64,000 nt of DNA from Cercis canadensis (lineage: Eukaryota; Streptophyta; Magnoliopsida; Fabales; Fabaceae). Below the pieces are notes generated by a model. The model saw only the letters and a program-made list of their open reading frames with translations, was not told where the DNA came from and searched no databases. Positions 32,730 through 46,629 of this stretch are shown here, in pieces. The stretch spans positions 25,895-89,894 of the forward strand of contig QAOA01006142.1 of assembly GCA_003255065.1 (NCBI GenBank). The letters are read 5' to 3'. The position numbers and the translations under genes are program-made. Each line of letters starts with the position of its first letter. The stretch's first letter is position 1.

Positions 32730-35700
32730 AATTAACAATCTTCTGAATCTTGAAAGAATACTTATTAGTATTTGTACAAAATAAAACAAAATATTAAAAA
32801 ATGGAATATTGTTTAAAAATAATAATGCTTGATTATGTTGGTGCATGCTCATACTTTGTGTGCTCAACTAACTTGAATGTCTCTCCAACATGAGTGTGAT
32901 AATCTGAAGAGGTTTAGATTCTGTAAAGTGCAAGGGACATTTCAAAAAATGAATTTATCCATTTCAATTCAATTTAGTGATATTGTTTCCGTTGGGGGGA
33001 AAAAAGAGAATGGAATTTAAAAAAAAAAAAAAAAATTGTGCATTTATAATAATTTATGTCCCAATTTAGAGAAGACATATAAAAAGAAAACATAGATCAA
33101 GATATATGTATCATTCGCATGCATGATTGTCATTTTTTTCCCCATTACATTCAAATATTATTTTCTGTAAATCAAGCTTTCTTAAAAGTTTTTTTTTTTT
33201 CTCTTTTTAGACAAAAATTTTGGAGACAAATAAATTGCTCCAAACTTATGAACAAGACATCACTAATAAAAATAAAAATAAAAATAAAAACTCTATGTAT
33301 TAATGCAACTCGATTCTAGTAATTGAATCAACTCTGGTATTAGAAGTCAAAATTTTAAATTAACCATAGTAATAGTATGAGTAATGCCAAATTAATTGGG
33401 TTTAGGTCCTGTAATATGTGAGATTATAACTAGTTAACTACAGGCTTACCATGAATAGTGAACCAACACAAAAAGCCCAATATACCAAATGGATCATTTC
33501 GTTTTCTGGTTTATGAGCCTAGAGCCCAATATCCCTTTAAATAAATGACTGCATCATTTTGTAGCCCAATTTCCAGCTTAAAAGTACAGCCTTGTTCTTC
33601 GCACTACTCCTCTTCTTTCCTATCTTTATGCCCATTACTCTTCCTTTCGCCATGCCAATTGAATGTTTGGATTAGCAATTAGAGGGCTTAAAAATCACTT
33701 TTAGAAGCCAAATTCCATTCTTAATAGATAAAAAGGATGAAATAAATGGAGCAAAAACTGTTTATCAAAAGACTTCATAATTTTAAGAGCATTTTTGGCC
33801 ATGCCGTTGCTTAGCTTAAAAAATAGAAACTAGTTTTTTCAAGTTTTGTTAATAGTGTATGACTAGGAATCAATATCGCTTTTATGAACTTTCTATTGCC
33901 GATCAGAAGTAGATATTTAGAAGCAAAAAATTGCTAAAACGTTTTCCATAGCAAATTTTTCTTGAAAGATGCTTTTTTAAACAGAAATTGCATAGCAAAA
34001 CTAAACTCATTTTACTTCACGTAATCACAATGATAAACCAAACTCCTTGTTTCATTCATGACTGTCACATGTTCTTTCATTTTCACATTTATATAAGGTT
34101 ATCCCACTAATCGACTAATGTTATCCTCTATTAATTAGAGCTTCATGATTAGAAATTAGTGTTATTATGAAGATCTCAAAAAATTAATTTACTTAATTTG
34201 TGCTAAAACAGTTAATTTTCAATAAAAATACATAATTGGCACTATATAAAAAAAAAAATGTCAAAAAAATAACGTAAAATAATAAATTTTTTTAACTTAA
34301 TTAAACTCAATTTTATGAATTATTTTAAAATTTAATTCACACTAAATAATTTAATTTTTTAAAATTCTGGTAATAACACTAAATTTCAAAACCCCAAATT
34401 GGAGGCCTGTGTGCATTGACTTCCACAGTTACTCAATTTGAAGTTTAAACAAAATTATTAAATTTAAATTTGACAAGTCTTACACTAGTTTTGCATTGCC
34501 GCCTCTAACACAATTACTTCTATTTCAAAACTAAACATTTTTTTTATTGTTCATAATTGAATTAAACCATTACGTAAAAGCCAGAAATCAAAATATCCTT
34601 TTCAGCCATAGGCATGCATTTATGGTCATAACCACACCCTTTTTCTTCAATGTTCTTCATGTGGTGTATATTAGAAGTCGTGTCTTATTTGAACCGTTCT
34701 TTCCCAAAACTTGTGCCAATTTTCAGAATCTACACAAATCGTCATTTGTCAGTGATGGCCCTATGAAGTATGAACTCCACGGAGTTTCTGATATTAAATT
34801 GTTGACTTTAGGGTTTCCCTTCGTCAAGGGGTAAGCCTTTGCATTTGATTTAACAATTTCAAATATCCGTGGTCGGTGCAGTTATTATCAGTTGACAACA
34901 CACCTAGAGACATGAAGTAAATCGTTTTGTAACTTTTCTGAATTGAAGGCAGGCCTTTTTGTTTAAACTCTAAAGCCTTTCTGCTATATATTTTTTAAAT
35001 ATTTAAGAGCCACAAATTACTATATAAAATTAATAAAAAGTTATTTTTTTTGAGTAAAATTATTTATAATTATTATATTTGTTCTTTTTTATTTATTTAT
35101 ATTCTCTCTTTTTATATATCTATTTTTTTTATTTAAATAGATGTTTGTGCGTTATATGAATTGCAACTAATTAATTAAATAGATGTACCTTATTTTCTCA
35201 TGTATTAACACTTGGCAGATAACTGCATGCAAATTAAGAACAACACATATAATTTAAAATAATTATATATTCATACCCATAAAACTATCAAAATACATGA
35301 GAGCATGGTTAAGAGGTCGTTTTCTTTATAAGCTTTCTCATTTTGAAACGTGAGGAAAGCATAACTTATCACTATAACATTACGAAAGAGAGAGAAAGAG
35401 ATCTGAACTGGAGAATAGTCAAAAGGATCTAAGGGTACCACATATAAAATTAAGTCATTTTAAAAATTTATGACATTAAGAGAATTAAAAATTATCATCA
35501 TTTTGTTATTTTTTATTGTTTATTTCACAACTAACAAATCGTGAAAAATGTTATATCTAAGCTGGGTAAGAGATCCACAACGTTTCTCTATGATGTTCTT
35601 TTCTCTAATATTTTGCAAAAAATGAGGCATTTTTTGTTTTTTCTTTGGTGGATCATATCTCCCTTTATAATTCTTTTGAATAAAGCACGTGTCACAGAGA

Positions 35701-36663
35701 GTGCCCGTGGTGTGATTGAATGACCTAAGCCGGCGGGGCAGCAATAACCTCAATCAGCTAAGAAATTTGTTAATAAAAATAAAAAAAAAAAAAAAAAAGA
35801 TACAAACAAGGGTTCCAACTTCCAAGTTGCAACTTTGAAATTGTCAATGGCAAAATAGAATATTTTATGTTCATCTTCTTGCTCTGACGTGTTGACTGTG
35901 GGTTATCTGTACAAATACAACACAATTAATCTCCATCATATGATGAGTTTAAATATGATTTATCATTGTATAATTTTTTAACATTATCATTAAATAAGAA
36001 AGTATTGAGAAAAAAATGAAATGTGTTCTTAATTATAAAATTTATTTTCTCATTTGAATCATCTCGATTACTATTATAATTGCTATTTATTTATAAAAAA
36101 AATGTTACATCATCAAAATAACTAAAAAAAGTTATTAATAGTAAAATGTTTGAACAACTTTTTTAGTATTTAATATTTTTAGGGGTTTTTAGTATTTAAT
36201 TTTGATAGCTAACAATGTAAAATATGTTACACAATCAATGCATTACATGCTATTATGTATAAAATAAATTATTAATATAATTTTTTGTCAGTAAAAAACC
36301 TTTGTTATTTTGATTAAGTGACACTTATCTATTATGACAATAGTTGTCACATGAGTTTTTCAAAGTTGTAATGTTATAATTAAGTGGTTGCGGTTCACTT
36401 ATGAGTCATGGCACATGAGTCACCTCACCGCCCTGAATGAAGATCCAAGTCGCAGATGAGGTCGACGTTGTCGTAGTTTTGTTGAGGTTGTTGAATAGAG
36501 CCACGTAGCATGACCGTTTTTATTTTAGCGCGGTCCAACGTAAGCCTTTTTGACCGTACACTGCCTGGTCATGACGTGGCTTCTTCATAATGGCCACAAT
36601 TTTTGGTTGCTTATTTATTATCTACGTGTCGGTAACGTTGCGCGTGAATGTGTTACTATTCTT

Positions 36664-36694
<31 letters not shown>

Positions 36695-37920
36695 NTTTTT
36701 TTTTTTTTTTTTTTTTTTTATATGGAGGAAGTTATTAGTCTTAAGTCTAAGGTTGAAATCTTAAATTTGAATTTATATATTTTTATATCCTCAATTAAAA
36801 AAATTAATTTAATTTTCATATATAAAGTATAAAAAAATAATTGATGGAAAATTCAGTGTTTAACCATAAAATAATGTTGATTAGGAGAGTTTTGTATTTT
36901 TTTTTTTCTTTTGGTTACTATGTATTCTGGTGGTGTTAGTGATTGAGAGATAGAATAAAACTATAAAAGTGCAACTTAATTATGTATGTAAAAGATAGTG
37001 TTGAAAAATAGAGAAGAATTTGGAGGTATGTATTAATTACCATCATAAGTTTTTGATTGTGAATAAAATTCTTTCTTATTCATCAAAAAAGTTATCATCA
37101 TCTTGTTCATCTTGTCTCTTGCATGTAATGATACGCATTCATTCACGCCAAGAAAATGAAAAAAGATTTTGTCAGCTTCTGCTTTTCTAATGCACATAAT
37201 TAGGCCTAAGGACTAGCTAAAGTTATTCAACCAAAATAGTTATTGCCACTAATTAGTTTATCAATTCTCTCATTGCACTATAACAATTTTGACACTATGC
37301 GGACATACCAAAATAATAAGATATTGTCTTCTTCTTCTTCTTCTTCTTCCTTTTCTTGAGATGTAACTGAAAAAAGTTCAGTATAAATAAATGAATTAAG
37401 CTTAGCAAATTATACTAGATACCATATTCATTCATACTTCATGTTTATCATCTAAATTAAGGTGAATTCATTAGTTAATAGATACGATATTTAGGGCATA
37501 CGGGGATGAGCCTTTGAAAAAGGTACTTACTTAGGCAACATGAGGATTTTTTATGTTCAACCTATTTTATGTCATTTGTTAGATATAAATACTTATTTTT
37601 TGACATTCTCCTAATGATTAAAGTTTTTTATTTGAATTATTTTTTCACATGGTCTTAATTAGAGCTTGAATATATTGTAGGTTTGATATAAAATATTGTG
37701 AAATTCTTAAGACCTTCAATAGGAAATAGTAGCATAAAGGCCTTGTTATCTACGCCTCAAGCCAAAAAGATTTTCTAAAATCTCAAGGGAGTTAACTGCA
37801 TAATTTCGAAACCTCTTTTTAGGTATATTGCAATGCACGTGATAGGGTTTCATCCAAAATAATAGATGGAACATTAACAAATTGGATTCATTTATTTTCT
37901 TCCATAAGTTTAAAAACTCA
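32730..37920. other. long AT-rich intergenic region
   Basis: No gene supported. Features seen are A and T runs, a long T tract broken by an N (36667-36719), and a (TTC)n microsatellite (about 37326-37350). There is also a GC-richer patch at about 36400-36660 with AGCCACGTAGC and TGACGTGG words whose meaning I cannot determine. Open frames of 60-95 codons here start at non-ATG codons or cross homopolymers. Confidence 0.5.
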
Positions 37921-37929
37921 AAGGAGTTA

Positions 37930-38339
37930 GGCTCATTAACCTGAATATTATATTTTAGCAACAAAATTATACATTTATCACACTTTTTAATTAATTACCT
38001 AAATATTACAATTTTTTTAAAAATTAAAAACAATTTTTTTTTGACATGTGGGAACCATAATTGGCTAGGTGGCGTGACCACGTGGCACACGCCAATAACC
38101 CATTGATATGTCCCTTCTTGTCATATTTTCTTTTATTTTTTTTTTATTCTTATAGGCAGTTGAAGAAAGGACACGCTATGGGACTATTGGCGTGTTCGAC
38201 ATGGACACGCCACGTAACCACTGTCACGTCTGGTAGTCTTTACATATCTGTTATACTTTTTTTTTGTTTTTAATTTTTTTTTAAAATGTAATAAATGTGT
38301 AAAATTATTTTTAAAATACTATATTCAAGTCAAAGAGTC
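37930..38339. mobile_element. diverged relative of the Mutator-like element
   Basis: Terminal inverted repeats pair over about 55 bases (left starts GGCTCATTAACCTGAAT; the inverse of the right end is GACTCTTTGACTTGAAT). Flanks AAGGAGTTA (37921-37929) and GAGGAGCTA (38340-38348) look like an eroded 9-bp target duplication (7 of 9 match). The core has CCACGTGG (38078-38085) and ACACGCC/GGCGTGT words in the same arrangement as the element at 3138-3741. No coding sequence. Confidence 0.65.
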
Positions 38340-38348
38340 GAGGAGCTA

Positions 38349-40850
38349 ATTACTTTATTCATAAAAAAATAAAAAGTAAATTGCACATGACCTAGATAAA
38401 AAAAAGCTTTTCAACTAAATAATCACTTATATTTTTACAATGATAACCACTCTTTAAAATTAAATAACAACACACAATAACCACTTATTTTTTAATGTTC
38501 ACATCTTCACAATGCTAAACTATCGATGATTTTTATCTTTAAACTTTTTAACGGCTGCAAATGGTGTGTTTAACTCCTTGTAATTAGGGTTAGGGATAGG
38601 TTCCCTTTTTGCCTTATCGAGATTCTCGTTGGTCAACTTGTGGTTTAGACCCAACGCTTTAGTCAAAAGTGGGAAAACTGGTATCCTTAGCCCACTTACC
38701 TCCAAATTACAGCTCACACACCACAAAGCACAAACACCGTACCAATAATCGCACCCTTCTCAAGTCAACCCCTTAACCAAATATGTAAATTTGTTTTTTT
38801 TTTTTTTTTTGTCATTCCCCTCTTTTTTGAAACTTATCTTCTAGTTTTATCTTGTTTTGCTATTTCTAGTTTTATCTTAAAATAAGAGGAAAAATAGAAA
38901 TAAAAGGAAATAAGATTACATATAAAGAAGACATAATTATATTATATTATGTGAAACAAGGTATAAAATTTGAATTGTATAAAAATGTTAAATGAATCTA
39001 GCTAAATCTAAAGTATATATGAAATATGAGTATTGAGTAGTAAAATTTGATTGCCATTTTTGTTGTTTATTATTTTGAATTTTAGGTTTGAATTTATGGA
39101 GTAAATAGAGAGATAACTGTTTTAAAATTCTGTGATATTGCAATAAGCAGCAGTAGCATATAATTGTAAACTCGTTTGGATTAATTTTGTTTCCCACTAG
39201 TATTTTTTTTATAGTAAAGAGTTTTGAAAATGCTATAATGTTTAAATTCTCTCAAGTGTTATTTTAACGAAAAATCACTTCAGAAAAGCACACCAAAATG
39301 GGCCATGTATGATGTATAAGATATACGTAGTTCTACTAACATGCAAGATAATATATACTATATATGTGTGCTTATCAAAAAATAAATTTAATAAAATAAT
39401 TATTTTGAAATGCATATTGGTAAAAGAGAAGATAATGAGAGACTCAGAGAGAGTTGCAATAATGATTTTATTTGTTAACTTCTATATGTTGTCATATGAT
39501 ATCAAAAAAATCATGTATTAGTCATCCAATTTTTTTTTTATCGATAATTATAGTTTTTTTTTTCTGCCATCACATAGATAAATCTAATTCTTTTTAACCT
39601 TATTAGTTAAGTTGTCAAACATTTCACATGTAAATATAATATTAATTTAGTTATATCTATTTATTTTCATAAAATGATTAAGGAGTTTTTTTAAAAAGAT
39701 TGAAGTCTCTTATTTAAATTTTATTGTCTCATATCCTCAACTAAAACATCTAGCTCTATTTACCTAATAATAAAAAAAAAAAGTACTTGTTTTTAATAAC
39801 AAATACACACTTAAACTTGTAACATAAAGCAATATATATAAATTATCTTTGGCTAAAAAGATGAAATCTAACTAATTTGAATATTAAATTTATTAATGAT
39901 AAATTAAAATATCAAAACATCTTGAGACATGAACTTTTATAGTCATGAGATATAAATTTTTAGAAATTTAAGTAAATATGAAATTTTCTTACATAATTAT
40001 AATTGCTAAGTTTTTACTTGCAAGAAAATTGCCGTAACCTGCTAATAATAAATATCATAATGTTTCAATGCAAGTTAACATGCTAGTAAACTAAAATAAT
40101 TCAGTCAAATTTTAGTACCTCATCACATTAATTTTTTTTATCTCATGCTTTAGGGTATTCTTAAAAAAATGATAGAAAATTTGTTCACATATCTTTTTAC
40201 GTTTATATCCTTTATAACTAGAAAGATATTACCTTATTCTAAGTCCTTCTGTATTTTGGCTACATACCTTATTTTCTAGTCGATACCCCCTAAACTTAGC
40301 TTCAAATAAAGGATAGAACAAATACAAAAAATATTTTTTTTTATAAGAAATAGAAAATGTTAAAGATATAAATAGTTGGGTTAGCGGTACTTTATAGATT
40401 AGTTTCTTGTAAATTAAACAACTCAAACTATTTTAAGTTGTTTAATACTTTAATTAGGGCTTTCAAAATAAGAAGTAGTTAAAATAAAAACAAAAAAGAA
40501 TAATCATTTCATTAACCCTATTTGAATTAAAGCAGAAAAGGTAAAAAAAAAAACCAAANTAAAAAAAAAAAAAACCAAAATGGATAGTAAATGGTGGTGA
40601 GTGGTGACTTAGGGGGGAAAAGGAAACATGATGCACACATATCAATGTGCTGCAAACACTGTGGGCTTTAGAGAAGTCATAACCAGAAAAGGAAGAAAGA
40701 AGGGTATCAAAGGAACCTCACCCCTATTTCACTCCAAAAGTCAAAATTGAAAAACAAAAGCCAGCAAAGATACCCTTCTCTTAGATAACCCTCGTCTGAC
40801 AAGCAAGCTCTGACCTGAGAACAAATCCAAAGCCCAAAATGGTAATTTCT
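38349..40850. other. AT-rich intergenic region
   Basis: Nothing gene-like. An N at 40559 lies between two copies of an A-run plus ACCAAA, again suggesting an unmerged join. Confidence 0.45.
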
Positions 40851-41001
40851 CTCCAAAAGCCACCCATAACCCTTATCTATCCTTTTTGATTTGTGAGGTT
40901 GTACAATAAATTCACTGTCTTTCTCTTGCTTTCTTCCTCCTTCTCTCCTCTCTATTTCTATGCTGTAGAGCAAAGGAAAAGAAAAGAAAAAAAGAAAACA
41001 A

Positions 41002-41269
41002 ATGGCCAAGAATCTGCATACCCTCCCGTCAAAGTTCGGGAAGTCATTTTCATGAAGGCTGCATTGAAATTCCTATGAGAGAGAGAGAAATAGAAATTAG
41101 AAAAAAACCACGTCTTTGGAAATTCAGTCCCTTTTTCCCTTCTTTCTCATACGCGGATTCGGCCGAATTAATTAATCCCCTATCTCTCTCTCTTGGGTAT
41201 TTTCAAGCTCTGTTCTTTCTTAACCCTTTGAAGATTCAAACTTGCATCACCAAACAAACTGTTTCATAG
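41002..41269 (+). promoter_or_regulatory. three chained upstream ORFs before PUB17
   Basis: If transcription starts before 41000, the leader holds three ATG-initiated short ORFs: 41002-41055 (17 residues), 41052-41078 (8 residues, MKAALKFL) and 41075-41269 (64 residues). Each stop overlaps the next start in an ATGA quartet (41052-41055 and 41075-41078). Such overlaps could permit reinitiation or repress the main ORF. The transcription start is not visible, so their presence in the mRNA is unproven. Confidence 0.4.
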
Positions 41270-41523
41270 TCTTTGCCTGTTAGTTTATTAGCCTTGCCGT
41301 TTGGGAACCCAGAAAGTTTTTCCCAGATAAAAAGAAAGAATTTATAGATCCGATTATTGAGTCAGAAAGTTCCAAAATTGATTGTATCCCTTTGTGAATT
41401 TTGCTCGGTTGTTGAATTTGCCTTGTGGGTTTTGTGGAGGTTCCAGTTCCTTTGAGTTACCCCCTTCACGAATTCGTGGAGTCTGTGAATTCTTAAACCC
41501 TAGAAAATCTTCCCCAATTTTAT

Positions 41524-43671
41524 ATGGCTTCAGGGGCTATATTCTCCTCCCTGCGGCGGAGGAGGTCGCCGTCGTTGGAGGCGTTTCTTGCTCCGGTTGA
41601 CCTTACAGACGTTGCCCTGGTACAAACCCTTGTCTCTGTTGCCACCGAGCTCGTCTCCTTCTTCTCCGAGAGGTCCTTCTTCTTCCAGCGCAAGAATTCG
41701 AGGTCGCTTATCAGAAAAGTGGAGATTTTTCAGTTGCTTTTGGAGTATTTGAGCAATTCGGGTACGGCTCTTCCCCCAACTGCGTTGCTTTGTCTTAAAG
41801 AGCTTTATTTGCTACTCTACCGGTCCAAGATTCTACTTGATTATTGCGCACGATCGAGTAAGTTGTGGCTTTTGCTTCAAAACCATTCAATTTCTGGTCA
41901 TTTCCATGATTTGAACCAAGAAATATCGACCCTTTTGGATGTTTTTCCCATAAAGGATGTTGAATTGAGTGAGGATGTTAGGGAGCAGGTTGAGCTATTG
42001 CAGAAACAATCAAGGAGGGCTAAGTTGTTTATTGACAAAAAAGATGATGAACTCAGGATTCGCTTTTTTTCGTTTCTTGATGAGTTTGAGAATGGGCGGA
42101 TTCCTGATTCTGATGAATTGAGATCATTTTTTGTGGAGAAATTGCAGATTGTGGATGCCAGCAGTTGTAGAAATGAAATTGAGTCTTTGGAGGAGCAGAT
42201 TGTAAATCATGAGGGAGATGTTGAGCCAACAATTTCTGTGCTTAATGGGTTGGTTGCGATTACGCGGTATTGTAGATTTTTACTTTTTGGATTTGAGGGG
42301 GAAGACATGGATATGGGAATTGGAAATCAGAAAAAGCCTAAGAGGAGATTGATTACACAAGAAATTGCTGAAACATTCTTAACTATTCCAAAGGACTTTT
42401 GTTGTCCAATATCATTGGATTTGATGTCAGACCCAGTGATAATCTCCACAGGACAAACTTATGATAGAAGTTCCATATCCAGGTGGATGGAAGAAGGACA
42501 TTGTACTTGTCCGAAAACAGGGCAAATGCTTGCCCACACCCGGCTTGTGCCTAACCGGGCTTTAAGGAATTTGATCGTGCAGTGGTGCACTGCACATGGA
42601 ATCCCCTATGAAACACCAGAGGTCATCGATGCTTCGGCTGAAAGTTTTGCATCAGCTTCTCCCACCAAAGCTGCCCTTGAAGCCAACAGAGCAACAGCAA
42701 TGCTTCTCATTCAACAGCTGGCAAATGGGTCACAAGCTGCAAAGACTGTAGCTGCTCAGGAGATACGTTTGCTAGCAAAAACAGGCAAAGAAAATCGCGC
42801 CTTCATTGCAGAAGCTGGGGCAATCCCCTATCTTCAGAATTTACTTTCATCTCCTAACGCCATTGCTCAGGAGAATTCTGTAACTGCATTGCTCAATCTA
42901 TCAATTTATGACAAAAATAAAAGTCGGATCATGGATGAGGAAGGGTGTCTGGGATCAATAGTTGATGTGTTGAGATTTGGGCACACAACAGAAGCAAGGG
43001 AAAATGCTGCAGCGACATTGTTTAGCCTGTCTGCTGTCCATGACTATAAGAAGAGGATTGCAGATAAGGTTGGAGCCGTTGAAGCTCTGGCAATGCTGTT
43101 GCATATGGGAACACCACGAGGAAAGAAGGATGCTGTAACAGCTTTATTTAATCTATCAACGCACACTGAGAATTGTGTTAGAATGATAGAAGCAGGGGCT
43201 ATAACAGCACTTGTTGGGGCTTTGGGAAATGAGGGAGTTGCTGAGGAAGCAGCTGGTGCCCTGGCCTTGATTGTTAGGCAGCCTATTGGGGCCAAAGCAG
43301 TGGTGAAGGAGGAAGCAGCAGTGGCTGGATTGATAGGAATGATGCGTTGTGGGACACCAAGGGGGAAGGAGAATGCTGTTGCAGCTTTGCTGGAGTTGTG
43401 CCGGAGTGGTGGTGCAGCTGCGACTGAAAGGGTGGTCAAGGCACCAGCTTTAGCAGGTTTACTTCAAACACTGCTGTTTACGGGGACAAAGCGGGCAAGA
43501 CGAAAAGCAGCTTCACTTGCCAGAGTATTTCAGAGATGTGAAAATGCATCTTTACATTATGGTGGATTAGGTGTAGGGTATGCATTTGCCAGCAATTCAG
43601 CTGCAAATAGAGATACTAGCTTTGCTGGTGATGTTTCAGTACCAATGTCCATTTCTGTCCCTGTTTTGTAG
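41524..43671 (+). CDS. PUB17: U-box/ARM-repeat E3 ubiquitin ligase, PUB17-like
   Basis: Intron-free frame of 715 residues, close to the length of Arabidopsis PUB17. The N-terminus (ASGAIFSSLRRRRSPSLEAF) and the DVSVPMSISVPVL end match the PUB17/ACRE276 group as I know it. Residues about 20-280 form the helical U-box N-terminal domain. The U-box at about 288-360 contains IPKDFCCPISLDLMSDPV, STGQTYDR and NRALRNLIVQWC. Armadillo repeats fill about 400-665, with typical LLSSPNAIAQENSVTALLNL and GTPRGKKDAVTALFNLS units. The protein moves ubiquitin from an E2 to target proteins. In this group it promotes hypersensitive cell death and disease resistance. The ATG follows an AT-rich leader and is the first in the main frame. 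No defects seen. Confidence 0.93.
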   Translation: MASGAIFSSLRRRRSPSLEAFLAPVDLTDVALVQTLVSVATELVSFFSERSFFFQRKNSRSLIRKVEIFQLLLEYLSNSGTALPPTALLCLKELYLLLYRSKILLDYCARSSKLWLLLQNHSISGHFHDLNQEISTLLDVFPIKDVELSEDVREQVELLQKQSRRAKLFIDKKDDELRIRFFSFLDEFENGRIPDSDELRSFFVEKLQIVDASSCRNEIESLEEQIVNHEGDVEPTISVLNGLVAITRYCRFLLFGFEGEDMDMGIGNQKKPKRRLITQEIAETFLTIPKDFCCPISLDLMSDPVIISTGQTYDRSSISRWMEEGHCTCPKTGQMLAHTRLVPNRALRNLIVQWCTAHGIPYETPEVIDASAESFASASPTKAALEANRATAMLLIQQLANGSQAAKTVAAQEIRLLAKTGKENRAFIAEAGAIPYLQNLLSSPNAIAQENSVTALLNLSIYDKNKSRIMDEEGCLGSIVDVLRFGHTTEARENAAATLFSLSAVHDYKKRIADKVGAVEALAMLLHMGTPRGKKDAVTALFNLSTHTENCVRMIEAGAITALVGALGNEGVAEEAAGALALIVRQPIGAKAVVKEEAAVAGLIGMMRCGTPRGKENAVAALLELCRSGGAAATERVVKAPALAGLLQTLLFTGTKRARRKAASLARVFQRCENASLHYGGLGVGYAFASNSAANRDTSFAGDVSVPMSISVPVL

Positions 43672-46629
43672 TGGTAACACCCTTGTGTTTATTACGTTTA
43701 TATTCCTCCAATTTTTATTGGAAGTCTTTACAGATTCTTTCATTGAAATTGAAAATCATAAGGAATTATAGGAATACCATATGTATTCTGAGAGAAAACG
43801 TGAATGTTGAGCAGTTTGCTTCAATACATGTTGTAATGTCCAAAAATATAGGAAGCAAGAATAGAGAATGTTTCTACACCAGAGTTAAACCATTGCTAGT
43901 ATTTCCTGTTACTGTTTCTTCTCTTCTTTTGGCCATCGTCAAAACACCATTTTGTGAGGTTTTTCGTATGGGTATGGCTCATTTCGTTTAGAGCAGTGAT
44001 ATGTACACAAAATTTTTGTCACAATGTTCCATGCTGCAAAATCTGAATTATAGCATATGCTTCAAGTAAAAGCTGTAACGAAGTTTTACTAATATATCTG
44101 GCAGAGTGCAGTAGCATTAAACTTTTGAGTAATGTTATTTACCTAGTGGTTACATTTATAAATATTCATAACTATGACTGTTGAAATTGTGCACGGTTCT
44201 GCATACAGAAATTGTGCAAATAGAATAGAATTATTCTAAAAGGTTCAAACGGTCTTGTATAACCTTTTGTGTTATGCTTTTATCCAGTTCTTAGACGTCA
44301 TCTTTGAATAAAGTGTGGTAAGCATTAATTGAATTTGTTCTCCCGTCTTCAGTCATCAAATTGTTAGTCTTGAGTCTGAGTTGAGTGTTTCTGGAGATTC
44401 CAATCAAAGCTTTGCCTTCAACGTGTAACAAGCAGGACTCTATGTTGCTATAGTCCACAAATTTTTGTCATGAGAAGAATCAAAAAGGTGAATGTTCTAT
44501 TCTTGTTGTCCTTTATGACATCAGAAGACTTTTATCTGCTATAAAGTGTAGAGATAGATCAGAGAAGAAATGCTCTATTTCTAACTTTTCTCCTGGGTTG
44601 TTTTGATTCACATGTGCGAGACAAAGCAACTATGAAAGTGTAATGTCAAGTGAGGTAAGCTATTTTTTTTCTAGAAAATTCTGCAGCATATTATATGAAG
44701 ATCCTGAAAAGTTCTGAAGATATTTCAAACATTGGGTATTATTCTACAGATTAAAGTACTTGTAGTTGTCCCCTTTGAGTGGTGGAGGATGGTCCTGACT
44801 TATTCTTGTTTGATAAGGGACGCCAACTGGTTTGTTCCAATTAGATTCTTGCAATTGGACCACGTCAGCACTTTATTACCATGATGATCTTTCTTCTGTA
44901 TATTTTATTTTAAAGGAGGAAATTACCCAAAGAACAAGAAAAATAAACAGAAAAATTATCAGAATTGAAATTTTCTATGTGATGAATATGATGGAATCAG
45001 AAATTTGCCAATTTGTTATTTTCCTTTGGTTTCTGAGGGAAGAATGGATTAGTTGCCTATTTTGATTTGATCCTCAACAAGTTGAATTTTTTTATTTACT
45101 AATCTGTTTTGACTCTTTTGACACCAATTAAAATTTGTGATTTTAAATCCTCTTTTATATATGGCTTCTTTGATTGAGTAAAATTTAGGTGAATGGGTTA
45201 CTCTAGCTTTAAGATAGTGTGTATCACAATTAATAGAGGTCTATCAGATTCTTTCGTCGACATAGTTTCATCCTAGCAATTGAGCCAACTCTTGTTGAGA
45301 ATATCAATAAATAGAAATGTTTTTCATTGTGATCCAAACCGTGCTAGAGAGCATAGTTCTACTTGTCATTGGAAATTTGCTTCTATCATTTTCTATGAAG
45401 TGATTGGAACCTCATTAGAATGCAGTATTCCAAGTTGTTGTCAATGGCCTCCATTAACCTCTCTTGAAAGGAAACTTGCGGGTATAACACTACATACTTG
45501 TCTCGTTGCTTAGGACAATTTCACGACAAACATAATCTTTCTCTGATAGTGTTTTGGGGGCAATGGTGAGGTGAAGTGGGGCACGCCTTCTTGTATTTAA
45601 TATTAAAAGACTAAAGAAAGTGGAGTCACAAAGAGGGCACGTATTTGGAAAACAATTGGAGATACTGCCAGAAACTTGAAGTTTTAGAGACATGGTGGTA
45701 GTTGAGCTTATCTTGTGTGATATGCTACAGTTAGAGTAAGAGGATTGCTAATGATGACAGTAACACAGTTTGATTCCTAATGGCTTTGTTGATTCCATTC
45801 CATTAGCCTTTTTCCATAATTTATCCAAAAAAAAGGTCCAAGAAGCAGCACAAGTGGAGTGTCCTGGGGTCCCCATTGTTTTTACTATTTTCTTAAGAAT
45901 TTAGGATAGTAAATACAATATTTTACTGTCCATAAACAGAATACAAAGGAACTTAGATTCCTAATTACTAAGGGATCTTCTCACTTGTGGTAACCCTGCA
46001 GAAACAGGAGAAAGATATAGGTCACCAAAAGTTCTGAGGCTCTCCTAAAGTCATACAAATTCACAGTCACACTTCTAAATTCTTCTCAGCAATGGTAGGA
46101 ATGTATATATATATATATATATATACATATGTGGTTTCATTTGCAATCATTTGAATGTTGACATATGCCTCAAAGAAGGTGGGAGGGTACCATGTTGGCA
46201 GATTTGCACCATGATGTCTGTCTAAAGGATACCACTAATATTTGAGCAGATTGGCTGCAGTAAGATTTGTCATTTGAATCAAGAATCTGTTTAAAGGATG
46301 AAAATTGAAGGTTTATATGTGAAAAAAGGATTCTAGTTATTTATTATTAATTTGGAAAAGAACATGAAAGAAACTGAATTGAATGTGCAAAATATGAGGG
46401 GAAGAAGTAGATCAAATGGAGCCAACACATGAAGCACTTCTTCAATAATCAAATAATGAACTGAGAGCTGTAGAATTGAGAGCAATCAGTACATATTCCT
46501 TAACTTGCACTATCTTCTAGAACCTATATTTTAATTTCTTACCTAACATTAAAAATGGAAATTAAGTATACAAGATTTCTCCCATAATTTGTTTTGAGAT
46601 GAATAAGCTAATGAATCTCTTCAATGCCT
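43672..46629. other. 3' region of PUB17 and intergenic DNA
   Basis: A GAATAAAG at about 44306 is one possible distal poly-A signal. A (TA)n tract is at about 46104-46125. The 77-codon frame at 45280-45513 does not start with ATG and shows no domain. No gene is supported. Confidence 0.45.

Noticed and set aside
34547-34834. 95-codon plus-strand frame
   Set aside because: Starts at TTG and has no domain.
36550-36832. Plus-strand frames crossing a long T run
   Set aside because: Poly-Phe artefact of the homopolymer.
45280-45513. 77-codon plus-strand frame
   Set aside because: No ATG start and no domain; likely intergenic.
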